64,000 nt of DNA from Nitrospira sp. (lineage in GTDB: Bacteria; Nitrospirota; Nitrospiria; Nitrospirales; Nitrospiraceae), in NCBI GenBank assembly GCA_018242665.1, contig JAFEBL010000002.1, positions 1 to 64,000 on the forward strand, read 5' to 3'. A program made the translations under genes and the position numbers. Each line of letters starts with the position of its first letter. Within the stretch, counting starts at the first letter, position 1. Positions 42,139 through 50,986 of the stretch are shown piece by piece. Under the pieces are notes generated by a model that was not told where the DNA came from, made no database searches, and saw nothing but the letters and a program-made list of their open reading frames with translations.

Positions 42139-42900
42139 TCACACATCGACCGGTTCAAGCCTGGCCTTGAGATGGAGGATGGCTTTTGAATGGATCTGGC
42201 AGACTCGTGATTCCGTCACCTTGAGCGCCTGCCCGATCTCTTTCATCGTCAGTTCCTCGAAGTAATAGAGCGACAACACCAACCGCTCTTTCTCAGGTAA
42301 ATCTTGGATGGCGGTTTCAAGCACGTGGCGGGCCCGCTCGCTCACCAGCATGGAGAGCGGGTCCGGCTGGTTGGAGTCGGTCAACATGCTGATAATCTTG
42401 TGGCCATCCGCATCCTGGACGCCCAGGTCGTCGAGACTGATGACGACGGCGCCGCGGGAGCGGGTCAGGAACTCGTCCAATTCTTCCTGCGACATCTTGA
42501 GCTCGTTGCCGACTTCCTGATCTGTCGGCGGACGGCCAAGGCGATGGAGCAGTTCGGAATAGGTCTTCTGCAGCAGCGTGATGCGTTCATGAACCGAGCG
42601 TGGAATCCAATCCATGGATCGGATTTCGTCCAGCATGGCGCCCCGGATGCGAAATTCCGCATAGGTTTTGAATTTCGCCTCGCGAGTCGGATCGTATTTA
42701 TCCATCGCATCCATCAAGCCCATGATGCCGACGGACATCAAGTCTTCCGCGTCCATGTAGGCCGGCAGGCGGAACGCGAGCCGGTGGGCCATGGCTTTGA
42801 CGACGTGGGTAAATTCCTGAATCACCCGTTCACGGTCCGCCTCCTGGATCACTCGACGCGGCGCGTTTACGGCTGGAAGGGGTTTTCGAGCCTGTGTCAT
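42139..42900 (-). CDS. fliA: RNA polymerase sigma-28 factor FliA
   Basis: FliA directs RNA polymerase to late flagellar promoters. The 253-residue protein has the regions of a flagellar group-3 sigma factor: region 2 with DAEDLMSVGIMGLMDAMDKYDPTREAKFKTYAEFRIRGAMLDEIRSMDWIPRSV, region 3 around GRPPTDQEVGNELKMSQEELDEFL, and region 4 with ALQDLPEKERLVLSLYYFEELTMKEIGQALKVTESRVCQIHSKAILHLKARL. It lies 18 bases behind flhG, in the fliL-to-fliA operon, i.e. under the predicted sigma-54 promoter, which orders it before fliC and flgM. Confidence 0.96.
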   Translation of the reverse strand: MTQARKPLPAVNAPRRVIQEADRERVIQEFTHVVKAMAHRLAFRLPAYMDAEDLMSVGIMGLMDAMDKYDPTREAKFKTYAEFRIRGAMLDEIRSMDWIPRSVHERITLLQKTYSELLHRLGRPPTDQEVGNELKMSQEELDEFLTRSRGAVVISLDDLGVQDADGHKIISMLTDSNQPDPLSMLVSERARHVLETAIQDLPEKERLVLSLYYFEELTMKEIGQALKVTESRVCQIHSKAILHLKARLEPVDV

Positions 42901-42918
42901 GCGCGATAATCCTTTCGC

Positions 42919-43785
42919 TCAGTGCGACCGCAACAGTTGTTGCCACAAGAACTGGACGGTTCCCTTGGGGAGAGCCGGCGGCGTCAATTGCGCCACGGCT
43001 TCCGTCAATTCCCGAAAGGCGCGGCTGGCCGGCGCGTGGGGGAACAGGTCGATGACGGCCCGTTGCTGTGTCACTGCCATCGGGACATAGTCGTCCTGGG
43101 GAATCGCTCCCAAGTAGTCCAAGGAAATGTGGAGAAACCGGCTCACCGCCACCTCCAGCTTCCGGTAGATGCGAGCCGCGTCGCGTGGGGACTTCACCAT
43201 GTTCACCAGCACATGGAAGCGGCGTTCGCGGTATTGGCGCAACAACACTTTCATCAACGCATAGGCATCGGTGAGGGACGTCGGTTCGGGAGAGACAACC
43301 ACCACGATAGATTGCGCTGCCGCCGCGAAATAGGTGACGGTGGAAGAAATCCCCGCGCCGGTGTCGATCAAGAGGACGTCCATTGTCGAGGCCAGTCGCT
43401 CCAATTCTTCTTGTAGAATGAGCTGCTGCGCTTCGGTCAGGACCGTCAACTGCGAAATGCCGGTACTCGCAGGCAGCACAGTGATGCCGTGCGGCCCGGT
43501 CAGTGCGATGTCTTCCAGCCGGCAGGTCTTGGCGAGCACATGTTCCAGCGTGAATTTCGGCGTCAGCCCGAGCAGGATATCGACGTTGCCCAATCCGAGA
43601 TCCGCATCGAGCACCAGGACTTTTTTGCCGGTCTGCGCCAGGGCGATCGCGGTGTTCGCCACCACGTTGCTTTTTCCCACCCCGCCTTTGCCGCTGGTGA
43701 CGGTGATCACCTGTGTGCGGGAAGGCCCACTCCCGCTGTCACAGGCTCTCAGTTGCGGATCCAAAATTCCTGGTTGCATCGCCAT
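42919..43785 (-). CDS. flhG: Flagellar number regulator FlhG (MinD-like ATPase)
   Basis: FlhG limits flagellar number and antagonises FlhF. The 288-residue protein (start MAMQPGILDP at 43785, with GGGGAGAG upstream) has the deviant Walker A TSGKGGVGKS (Lys33, Lys38), VLVLDADLGLGNVDILLGL, and VLLIDTGAGISSTVTYFAAAA. The ORF extends 100 residues upstream into flhF in another sense, which I ignore. Downstream C-terminal region RFLHISLDYLGAIPQDDYVPMAV is typical. Follows flhF with a short gap, canonical order flhA-flhF-flhG-fliA. Confidence 0.95.
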   Translation of the reverse strand: MAMQPGILDPQLRACDSGSGPSRTQVITVTSGKGGVGKSNVVANTAIALAQTGKKVLVLDADLGLGNVDILLGLTPKFTLEHVLAKTCRLEDIALTGPHGITVLPASTGISQLTVLTEAQQLILQEELERLASTMDVLLIDTGAGISSTVTYFAAAAQSIVVVVSPEPTSLTDAYALMKVLLRQYRERRFHVLVNMVKSPRDAARIYRKLEVAVSRFLHISLDYLGAIPQDDYVPMAVTQQRAVIDLFPHAPASRAFRELTEAVAQLTPPALPKGTVQFLWQQLLRSH

Positions 43786-43813
43786 CGTCTCTCCCCTTTT
43801 GTTCAACGACTGC

Positions 43814-45103
43814 CTATCGCGAATACGTCGTATTCCCCGGCGCCACGGTCGAGGTGGTCTGCGACTCCCATGCAGCCTTGATGCCACTGCCAGGCGTCCG
43901 TACCTGCCCGCCCAACAGCAGATCCCCCAACCGGTTAACCTGCGCCGGTACCAGGTCATCAGGCACCCGCTGCCCGGTTCCCCAATACGACAAGGGAATG
44001 CCCGTGCGGTGCGTCGTCTCGAAGATCCCGCCGTACCCGGTGGTCTCGTCCAGCTTGGTGAACAGTAGCCGCAGCGACGGGACATCGACGCATTGACTGG
44101 TACTGACGACGAGGTCGGGCACTCGCGTGCCGGCAGCCAGCACCAAATGGACTTCCATGGGAAGCCCGCGATTGAGCAATCCCCTCCAGCGTTGTGCGGC
44201 GATCGGTTCGTACGGATTGAAGCCGGCCGTATCGATCAGGATCAGTTCCGCCTCTCGCGCCCGTTCAATCGCCGCCTGGGCCTCCTCGCAGGACGCTGCG
44301 ACAGACAACTCCACGCCCAGGACCTCCGCATAGAGCCGTAGGTGTTCCACCGCGGCCGGCCGGTAGGTGTCCATCGTAATTAGAGCCACGCTGCGCTGTT
44401 CGACGATGCCGTAGTGTGTCGCCAATTTGGCGATGGTTGACGTTTTCCCGACACCGCTGGGACCGACGAATAACGCGATCTTCTGTTCCCCCGCCGTCCG
44501 CAACAGCGGCCCTGCCGTGGTGACACGATCGAGCAACACCGTGCGTAACAGCTGTAGCGAAGACGGTCGTTGGGACGCTCCCTGTTCGACCAGCGTCTCC
44601 CGCAGCTCGCGCAGGCAGGCTTCGGCCGTCGCATGTTCGACACCTTGGGCGAGCAAATCTTCATAGACCCGTTGAAATGACTGAAATGCCGTGCCCTGGC
44701 CCTTCGACGAGGTGACCGCTGCCGCAGCGTGGGCAGGAGTACGAACCGGGCGTGAAGGCGTCAGGAGTGGATGATTGGTGAACGCCGGCTTCTCCGGCTT
44801 CGGTTCCATCGCTCCCTGAAGGGCTCGATGGAAGCGTGAGTCCTCCGTCAGCATCGACGGCGACGGAATTTTGGCGGATGGGGCCTCGTCAGTGTCAGCA
44901 AGAATCGGCGCGGCGTCCGGGATAGCGGCGTCATCCTCAATCGCCGCCATGACTTCCAGGACCGATCCGCCCAGCAAACCGAACCCGTTATCCCAGGACC
45001 TGATGCGTTTGGTGGACAAAATGACGGCATCCGGCCCGAGCGTCTCCTTGATGGAACGAATGGCCTCATGCATTGATGCGACGTGAAAAGTCCGTACCTT
45101 CAT
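43814..45103 (-). CDS. flhF: SRP-type GTPase FlhF
   Basis: FlhF is a signal-recognition-particle-like GTPase that places the flagellum at a pole. The 429-residue protein has the FlhF N-terminal B-domain (MKVRTFHVASMHEAIRSIKETLGPDAVILSTKRI), a flexible Pro/Ala-rich middle, helical N-domain, and a GTPase G-domain with GPSGVGKTSTIAKLATHYG (residue ~212), ITMDTYRPAAVEHLRLYAEVLGVEL, LILIDTAGFN and LLFTKLDETTGYG. It ends TTSTVAPGNTTYSR. Its start overlaps the flhA stop by four bases, so they are coupled. Confidence 0.96.
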   Translation of the reverse strand: MKVRTFHVASMHEAIRSIKETLGPDAVILSTKRIRSWDNGFGLLGGSVLEVMAAIEDDAAIPDAAPILADTDEAPSAKIPSPSMLTEDSRFHRALQGAMEPKPEKPAFTNHPLLTPSRPVRTPAHAAAAVTSSKGQGTAFQSFQRVYEDLLAQGVEHATAEACLRELRETLVEQGASQRPSSLQLLRTVLLDRVTTAGPLLRTAGEQKIALFVGPSGVGKTSTIAKLATHYGIVEQRSVALITMDTYRPAAVEHLRLYAEVLGVELSVAASCEEAQAAIERAREAELILIDTAGFNPYEPIAAQRWRGLLNRGLPMEVHLVLAAGTRVPDLVVSTSQCVDVPSLRLLFTKLDETTGYGGIFETTHRTGIPLSYWGTGQRVPDDLVPAQVNRLGDLLLGGQVRTPGSGIKAAWESQTTSTVAPGNTTYSR

Positions 45104-47208
45104 GCCAAGCTCCTGCTGTCACTGACTTCGAGGTCGAGCCGGACGGTCTCCACTGCTTGCAATCGCGTCACGCTGTCCACCTCGTTCAATCCCAGTATCG
45201 GGACTGAGTGCAAAATGCGGTCCGTCAGTTTACGGAGATGTCTACGTAGCGAAGGCGAGCAGAGAATGACCGGTTGATGTCCCCGTCCGACCATTCGTTC
45301 CGCTGCCTGCTTCAATGCAGCGAGCAGTTTCTGTGCCACCAGTGGATCGGGCGCCCATTGGCTGCCCTGGCCGGCCGCATTGGCCTGATCAGCCAGTGTT
45401 CGATCCAACCGCGGATCGAGTCCGATAATCGGCAACGACCCGTCCGGTGCAAGGTATTGCTTCGTGATCGTGCGACCAAGTGCCTGTCGCACCACTTCCG
45501 TGAGAATGTCCGGATCTTTAGTCGTAGCCGCGTGATCGGCAATCGTTTCGAGAATGGTCCGTAAGTCACGAATGGGCACGCTTTCGCGCAGCAGATGCGA
45601 CAGCACGCGGACTAAACTTCCCAGGGGAATCAGGTTGGGAATGACTTCCTCTACCAACTTGGGGTGATTTTTTCCTAGTTGATCGAGCAGACCCTGCACT
45701 TCCTGCCGCCCCAGTAGTTCATGCGCATGCCGTTTGATGAGTTCGGACAGATGCGTCGCAATGGCCGAGCCGGGATCGACCACGGTGTACCCCGCCATTT
45801 GCGCCTGTTCCCGCTGCTGTTCCGGCACCCACAGCGCCGGCAGCCCGAAGGCCGGTTCCTTGGTCGGCAATCCATGGATGATGCCCCGTTGTGCGGTGCC
45901 AGGATCGATGGCCAGCACATGGGCCGGCATGACTTCGGACTTGGCCAATTCGACACCCTTGAGGAGCGCCGCATATTCATTCGGCCGCAGTTGCAAATTG
46001 TCTCGAATATGAATCGGTGGAAGTACAAACCCCATCTGCTCTGCGAATTGCCGCCGCAATCCTTTGATGCGATCGAGCAGCGCTCCCCCCTGCCCGCCGT
46101 CGACAAGACCGATCAATCCGTAGCCGACTTGCACTTCCATGAGATCCAACGGCACGACCTGTGTGGCGGCTTCTTCGGCCTTGGCTTGTGGAGAGGCTTG
46201 TTCGGGCAATGCCGCGGCGACTTTCTGCTGCTCATTGATTTGAAACGCCATCCAACCGGTCAGGCTGCCGAGCGCCAGAAACGCCACATGCGGCAAACCC
46301 GGCACCAGTCCCATGGCCAGCAGGATGCCGGATGCGGTACCGATGGCCTTCGGCGAAATGAGCACCTGCCGGGTGACTTCGAATCCGAGGTTCACCTCCG
46401 ACGCCGCGCGCGTGATGACGATACCGGCGGCTGTGGACACAATGAGCGCCGGCACCTGGGCCACAAGGCCTTCGCCGACCGTCAGCAACGTGTAGGTTTG
46501 CGCGGCGGTGGACAGGGTCATGCCCTGTTGCAACACGCCGATCGTCAAGCCGCCGAGGATGTTTACCAGCGTGATGACGACTGCCGCGACGGCGTCGCCC
46601 CGCACGAACTTGCTTGAACCGTCCATCGCTCCGTAGAAGTCCGCTTCCTGCGCGATTTCCTTCCGGCGCTGGCGGGCCTCCTTGTCGTTGATCAGGCCGG
46701 CGTTCAAGTCCGCATCAATGGCCATTTGTTTGCCGGGCATGGCATCCAAGGTGAACCGCGCGGCGACTTCCGCGACGCGGCCGGCACCCTTGGTGATGAC
46801 GACAAAGTTGATGATGACGAGGATGGTGAAGACGACCAAGCCGACCGTGTAGTTGCCTCCAACGACGAAATTGCCGAAGGCCCGGATGACTTCACCCGCC
46901 GCCGCCGCCCCTTCATTTCCATGCAGGAGGATCAGCCTGGTGGACGCGATATTGAGCGCCAGCCGAAGCAGCGTCACCATCAACAAAATCGAGGGGAACA
47001 CAGAGAATTCCAGCGGGCGCCGCACCTGCATGCCGACCAGCAGAATGATGATCGACAGCGTGATGTTGAAGCTCAACAGCAGGTCCAGGAAGAACCGCGG
47101 GAGCGGGACGAGCATGACCATCAAAATGCCGACCACGCCCACGGACATGAGAATGTCCGGGTGTTTGACCAAGGAGGTGCTGGGGATTGAGGAATTCTCG
47201 ACGGCCAT
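45100..47208 (-). CDS. flhA: Flagellar export gate protein FlhA
   Basis: FlhA is the large export-gate channel. From MAVENSS (47208, with GTAGGAG upstream) the protein is 702 residues with eight predicted membrane segments up to ~310 (VGVVGILMVMLVPLPRFFLDLLLSFNITLSIIILLVGM at the start) and the FHIPEP region: NFVVGGNYTVGLVVFTILVIINFVVITKGAGRVAEVAARFTLDAMPGKQMAIDADLNAGLI. The large cytoplasmic ring-forming domain contains YTVVDPGSAIATHLSELIKRHAHELLGRQEVQGLLDQL. Length normal. It sits between flhB and flhF. Confidence 0.97.
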   Translation of the reverse strand: MAVENSSIPSTSLVKHPDILMSVGVVGILMVMLVPLPRFFLDLLLSFNITLSIIILLVGMQVRRPLEFSVFPSILLMVTLLRLALNIASTRLILLHGNEGAAAAGEVIRAFGNFVVGGNYTVGLVVFTILVIINFVVITKGAGRVAEVAARFTLDAMPGKQMAIDADLNAGLINDKEARQRRKEIAQEADFYGAMDGSSKFVRGDAVAAVVITLVNILGGLTIGVLQQGMTLSTAAQTYTLLTVGEGLVAQVPALIVSTAAGIVITRAASEVNLGFEVTRQVLISPKAIGTASGILLAMGLVPGLPHVAFLALGSLTGWMAFQINEQQKVAAALPEQASPQAKAEEAATQVVPLDLMEVQVGYGLIGLVDGGQGGALLDRIKGLRRQFAEQMGFVLPPIHIRDNLQLRPNEYAALLKGVELAKSEVMPAHVLAIDPGTAQRGIIHGLPTKEPAFGLPALWVPEQQREQAQMAGYTVVDPGSAIATHLSELIKRHAHELLGRQEVQGLLDQLGKNHPKLVEEVIPNLIPLGSLVRVLSHLLRESVPIRDLRTILETIADHAATTKDPDILTEVVRQALGRTITKQYLAPDGSLPIIGLDPRLDRTLADQANAAGQGSQWAPDPLVAQKLLAALKQAAERMVGRGHQPVILCSPSLRRHLRKLTDRILHSVPILGLNEVDSVTRLQAVETVRLDLEVSDSRSLA

Positions 47209-47229
47209 CGCTACTCCTACGACACGCAA

Positions 47230-48312
47230 CTATGTGGGCGGCAATTTTCCGCGGACGCGGTACACGAAGGCCAGGATCTCCGCGACCGCGCGGTACAGGT
47301 CTTCAGGCACTTCGCGCCCTACTTCGACCAGCTTGTACAGGGTTCTCGCGACCAGTTTGTTTTCCACAATCATGATGCCGTGTTGCCGCCCGATCTCGCG
47401 GATCTTTTCGGCAACGAATCCCGCACCCTTGGCGATCACGACCGGTGCACCCATGGCCTTCGCGTCGTATTTCAGGGCGACCGCGAGGTGCGTCGGGTTC
47501 GTAATGATGACATCGGCCTTGGGCACGGCCGCCATCATGCGCTTACGCGACATTTCACGCTGGGTGCTGCGAATCTTCGACTTGACCCCAGGGTCTCCTT
47601 CCGCCGCGCGACTTTCTTCCTTGATCTCGTCCCGCGACATCCGCAGATCCCGCTCCCATTGAAACCGCTGATAGCCGTAATCGGCGGCGCCGAGCACCAG
47701 CTCGGCCCCGCCCATCGTCAAGGCGGCCTTGAGGGTCGCCCACCCGACGGTCGGCAGCAACGTTTCCATGCCGAACTGGGTCAGGGAAATGAACTCCATC
47801 ATGTCCTGTTTGATGGCGAGGTAGCCCACCCCGCCGATGGCGAAGATTTTGAGCCACGACTTGATCAGTTCGGTGACGGAACGGAGCGAAATGAGGCGTT
47901 TGAATCCTGCCATCGGGCTGATCCGCGACCAGTCCAGACTGAATCCGTCTTTTTTCCAGAGGAAGCCCGTTTGCATGAGGTTGGCGCCCACGCCGACCAC
48001 GGCGATGCCGCCCACGACCGGCCCCAGCATCACAAACACGTCCAAGCCAATCTGCCGGAGAATCACATGCAGATGGTCGAGGCTCAGTGCCTGGTGGGTG
48101 GCCTCTTCCATCGAACGAGAAAGCCAGCTCTGCAAGCTGGTGCGCAAACCGTTCAGAATCGCCGGCGTCATCCAGTACAGCGCACCGAAGCTTCCCAAGA
48201 GCGAGACCGCCATGACGGCATCGCGGCTGAGCGCGATCTGCCCCCTCGATCTCGCCTCGGATTTGCGCTTCGGTGTCGCCTGTTCTGTACGATTTTGCGC
48301 GCTATCAGCCAT
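47230..48312 (-). CDS. flhB: Flagellar export switch protein FlhB
   Basis: FlhB changes export specificity from hook to filament by self-cleavage. The 360-residue protein has N-terminal charged TPKRKSEARSRGQIALSRD, four membrane segments (YWMTPAILNGL, VMLGPVVGGIAVVGVGANLMQ, and two later) and the cytoplasmic domain DVIITNPTHLAVALKYDAKAMGAPVVIAKGAGFVAEKIREI with the autocleavage motif NPTH at 272-275. It ends in a short conserved tail. Start overlaps the fliR stop by 8 bases. Confidence 0.96.
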   Translation of the reverse strand: MADSAQNRTEQATPKRKSEARSRGQIALSRDAVMAVSLLGSFGALYWMTPAILNGLRTSLQSWLSRSMEEATHQALSLDHLHVILRQIGLDVFVMLGPVVGGIAVVGVGANLMQTGFLWKKDGFSLDWSRISPMAGFKRLISLRSVTELIKSWLKIFAIGGVGYLAIKQDMMEFISLTQFGMETLLPTVGWATLKAALTMGGAELVLGAADYGYQRFQWERDLRMSRDEIKEESRAAEGDPGVKSKIRSTQREMSRKRMMAAVPKADVIITNPTHLAVALKYDAKAMGAPVVIAKGAGFVAEKIREIGRQHGIMIVENKLVARTLYKLVEVGREVPEDLYRAVAEILAFVYRVRGKLPPT

Positions 48313-49093
48313 GGCCCAATGCCTTCAGTAATCCGAGAATGGTTTCCACCAGCATCTCGAATTCCTTTTCGAATAGCGACAGCGTGAAGGGCAAGGCGAG
48401 GCTCATCGCCAGCAGCCCAGCCCCGATCGTGATCGGAAAACTCTGCACAAACACGTTCATCTGCGGCACGGCGCGACCCATGACGGCCAGCACCGTATTG
48501 ACGATGACCAGCGTGGCAAACACGGGGGCCGCCATTTTGAGGGCCACGCGCAACATGTTCTGCGCGAGCTGGATGATGTCCATCGCAATGCCTTCTGAGA
48601 GCTTGGCGCCGAACGGCGGAACGAATTCGTAACTCATGCCGATGGCATGGACGACCAACAGGTGCGCGTTGAGGGAAAGGAACACGAGCGATCCCAACGT
48701 GAGCTGGAACTGCGCGATGATCGGCGCATTCTGATGGCTCATCGGGTCAATCATCTGAATGGCGCTGAACCCCATCTGGGTGCCGATCATGTCTCCGGCC
48801 ACCTGAAATCCGGAGAACAACAGCCGCACGGCGAGTCCGATCGTCAACCCGATTAGGAATTCACTGCCGACCCCCACCACCGCGACCATGGGATCTGCGG
48901 GCAGGCTCGGCAACTGAATGATGGGAGCGAGCACCAGCCCCAGCATGGTAACGAGCCCGGCTTTGACCGGCATCGGAATTGTTCTGGTGTTGAGAATCGG
49001 GAAGACACTGACGATGCCGGCAATCCGGACCAGGAGAATGGAAAAGGCCTGAAACTGTGGGAGTGCCAGGTGCAGGGTGTGTGCGGCGTTCAT
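48305..49093 (-). CDS. fliR: Flagellar export gate protein FliR
   Basis: FliR is a hydrophobic export-gate subunit. The 262-residue protein, from MNAAHTLHLALPQFQAFSILLVRIAGIVSVFPILNTRTIPMPVKAGLVTMLG (49093), has about six membrane segments and the FliR motifs VGVGSEFLIGLTIGLAVRLLFSGFQVAGDMIGTQMGFSAIQMIDP. The longer frame to 49330 runs antiparallel to fliQ sequence and is not used. Positions of fliQ and flhB on either side confirm it. Confidence 0.95.
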   Translation of the reverse strand: MNAAHTLHLALPQFQAFSILLVRIAGIVSVFPILNTRTIPMPVKAGLVTMLGLVLAPIIQLPSLPADPMVAVVGVGSEFLIGLTIGLAVRLLFSGFQVAGDMIGTQMGFSAIQMIDPMSHQNAPIIAQFQLTLGSLVFLSLNAHLLVVHAIGMSYEFVPPFGAKLSEGIAMDIIQLAQNMLRVALKMAAPVFATLVIVNTVLAVMGRAVPQMNVFVQSFPITIGAGLLAMSLALPFTLSLFEKEFEMLVETILGLLKALGHG

Positions 49094-49107
49094 GCGATGG
49101 TGCTGTC

Positions 49108-49380
49108 TCAGTGAATCAACGACGGAATGCTGGTGATGATGTGGGTCATAAACGTAATGAGCACACCCATCATCCATGGAAGGAACAGGAGCGTCGCGGC
49201 GAACACGGCCAGGACCTTCGGCACGAAGGTCAAGGTGGCTTCGTTGATCTGAGTCATGGCCTGAAACGTACTGACGATCAAGCCCACCACGAGGCTGAGT
49301 CCCAGCACCGGGGCTGAGACGAGCATGCACGTCTCGATCGCCTGACGCCCGATTTCCGTCACGGTTTCAATTGTCATCAT
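49108..49380 (-). CDS. fliQ: Flagellar export gate protein FliQ
   Basis: A 90-residue protein with two membrane segments (LVSAPVLGLSLVVGLIVSTFQAMTQINEATLTFVPKVLAVFAATLLFLPWMMGVLITF), matching FliQ, which lines the export channel together with FliP and FliR. The conserved QAMTQINEATLTFVPK loop is diagnostic. It lies between fliP and fliR. Confidence 0.97.
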   Translation of the reverse strand: MMTIETVTEIGRQAIETCMLVSAPVLGLSLVVGLIVSTFQAMTQINEATLTFVPKVLAVFAATLLFLPWMMGVLITFMTHIITSIPSLIH

Positions 49381-49388
49381 GATGAGTC

Positions 49389-50186
49389 CTATTGAAAGCT
49401 TCTAACCATGGAACCGACGACGAGATACCAGCCGTCGGCGAGCACAAAGAGAATCAGTTTAAACGGCAGCGAAATCATGACCGGCGGCAGGAGCATCATA
49501 CCCATCGACATCAGCACGCTCGCGACGACCATATCGACGATCAGAAAGGGGATGTAGAGGAGGAATCCGATTTGAAATGAAATCCGTAGCTCACTGAGCA
49601 CGAAGGCGGGAATGATGACGTGCGTCGGCACCTGTTCCACCTGTGATGGTTTCGGCGAATGCGATAGTTCGAGAAAGAGTTCCAGGTCCTTGTCGCGCAT
49701 TTGTTTCAGCATGAATGCGCGTATCGGCTGAATCCCCCGGTTCCAGGCCTCGTCGTACCCGATTTGTTCCGCGAACAACGGCTGGAGCGCATCCTTGTAG
49801 ACGGTCTGGCCGACCGGAGCCATGACGAACATGGTTAAGAACAACGCCAGACTGACCAAGACTTGATTCGGAGGAACTTGCTGGGTGCCCATCGCCTGCC
49901 GGAGGAAGGACAGCACAATCACCATGCGCGTGAACGACGTCACCATGATGAACAGCGCCGGCGCCAGCGACAGGACGGTGAGGAGGGCGAGGATTTGCAG
50001 CACCACGGCCGTTTGCTTGGTGCCGCCGCCGCCAAGATCGAGTGTCAGGGTCGGGCCCTCGGCCTGAGCGGATGAAACGGCCACCAGGCAAATTAGAAAC
50101 ACCAAGAAGAAGGCGACCGCCTTCCAGGTCACGGTGCCGGGTCGTACATGACAGGTGCGGCCGGGGATGAACTTAGTGGCTCGCAC
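49389..50186 (-). CDS. fliP: Flagellar export gate protein FliP
   Basis: FliP forms the core export pore. The 265-residue protein has a signal-like N-terminal segment (TWKAVAFFLVFLICLVAVSSAQA) and four later membrane segments, with canonical FVMAPVGQTVYKDALQPLF and FIMVTSFTRMVIVLSFLRQAMGTQQVPPNQVLVSLALFLTMFVMAP. The GTG start at 50186 has AGGAGGGATCCC immediately upstream and overlaps the end of fliO by 14 bases. It lies next to fliQ. Confidence 0.96.
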   Translation of the reverse strand: MRATKFIPGRTCHVRPGTVTWKAVAFFLVFLICLVAVSSAQAEGPTLTLDLGGGGTKQTAVVLQILALLTVLSLAPALFIMVTSFTRMVIVLSFLRQAMGTQQVPPNQVLVSLALFLTMFVMAPVGQTVYKDALQPLFAEQIGYDEAWNRGIQPIRAFMLKQMRDKDLELFLELSHSPKPSQVEQVPTHVIIPAFVLSELRISFQIGFLLYIPFLIVDMVVASVLMSMGMMLLPPVMISLPFKLILFVLADGWYLVVGSMVRSFQ

Positions 50187-50538
50187 GGGATCCCTCCTGA
50201 CCGCCGGCCTGGTCGCCGTGTACGGCGCCCGTGAACGAGGGCGTGGCGTGGGCCATCAACCGGTTCACCTGCTCGGGATCAGTCACTTTTCCGAGCGGCA
50301 CCAGATCGGTCGGCGTGGTGCCAAGGATGAAGACCTCTCCTGCCACTGCCACCACCATCACATGCTTCCGAGATCCCAGGGGGCCGCTTCCCAAGATGCG
50401 CACCAACGGCGTGTCGCCCACGACGGGAAAAAATCGTCGGCCGACCGTCGATCTGGCGACGGCCAGGAGCCCGAGAATGAGCGCCAGCACGATTCCGAGC
50501 GCCGAGACCATGCGCACGATGCTTTCCCACATGTCCAT
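50173..50538 (-). CDS. fliO: Flagellar export chaperone FliO
   Basis: FliO is a single-pass membrane protein that helps build the FliP ring. The 121-residue protein has one membrane segment (SALGIVLALILGLLAVARSTVGRRF) followed by a small cytoplasmic domain with PVVGDTPLVRILGSGPLGSRKHVMVVAVAGEVFILGTTPTDLVPLGKV, typical of FliO. It lies between fliN and fliP and overlaps fliP. Confidence 0.92.
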   Translation of the reverse strand: MDMWESIVRMVSALGIVLALILGLLAVARSTVGRRFFPVVGDTPLVRILGSGPLGSRKHVMVVAVAGEVFILGTTPTDLVPLGKVTDPEQVNRLMAHATPSFTGAVHGDQAGGQEGSRASH

Positions 50539-50591
50539 GCGACCGTTGTTCTCCCTGCCGTGAGCGTAAGGACAGACCGGGGGCCGGCGGT

Positions 50592-50957
50592 TCAGCCCAA
50601 TTGTTGAATGCGTTGATTCGGGCTCACGACATCCGTCAGACGAATGCCGAACTTTTCGTTGACGACCACCACTTCACCGCGCGCCACGAGCTTGTTGTTG
50701 ACGAGCACTTCCATCGGTTCACCGGCGAGTTTGCTCAGCTCGATGACCGAGCCCTGCCCGAGCTGGAGCAATTCGCGGATCAGCATCCTGGTCGAGCCGA
50801 TCTGCACGGTGACCTGGAGCGGGATGTCCAGGACGAATTCAATATTCTTGTTGGCCGGTACCGCGCCGTGATTGTCCACCGGAGGGAAGGCCGTCGGTTG
50901 AGGGCTGGCTTCGCCGTTGGAGGAATCCGTCTGTGCCGTGGTGTCACCGTTGCCCAT
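50592..50957 (-). CDS. fliN: Flagellar motor switch protein FliN
   Basis: FliN forms the base of the C ring and binds export cargo via FliH. The 121-residue protein has a polar N-terminal part and a complete SpoA domain: IEFVLDIPLQVTVQIGSTRMLIRELLQLGQGSVIELSKLAGEPMEVLVNNKLVARGEVVVVNEKFGIRLTDVVSPNQRI. AAAGGAG precedes the ATG. FliY-type CheC insert is absent. It lies between fliM and fliO. Confidence 0.97.
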   Translation of the reverse strand: MGNGDTTAQTDSSNGEASPQPTAFPPVDNHGAVPANKNIEFVLDIPLQVTVQIGSTRMLIRELLQLGQGSVIELSKLAGEPMEVLVNNKLVARGEVVVVNEKFGIRLTDVVSPNQRIQQLG

Positions 50958-50986
50958 GCAATAATCTCCTTTAGCGCCGTGACGCC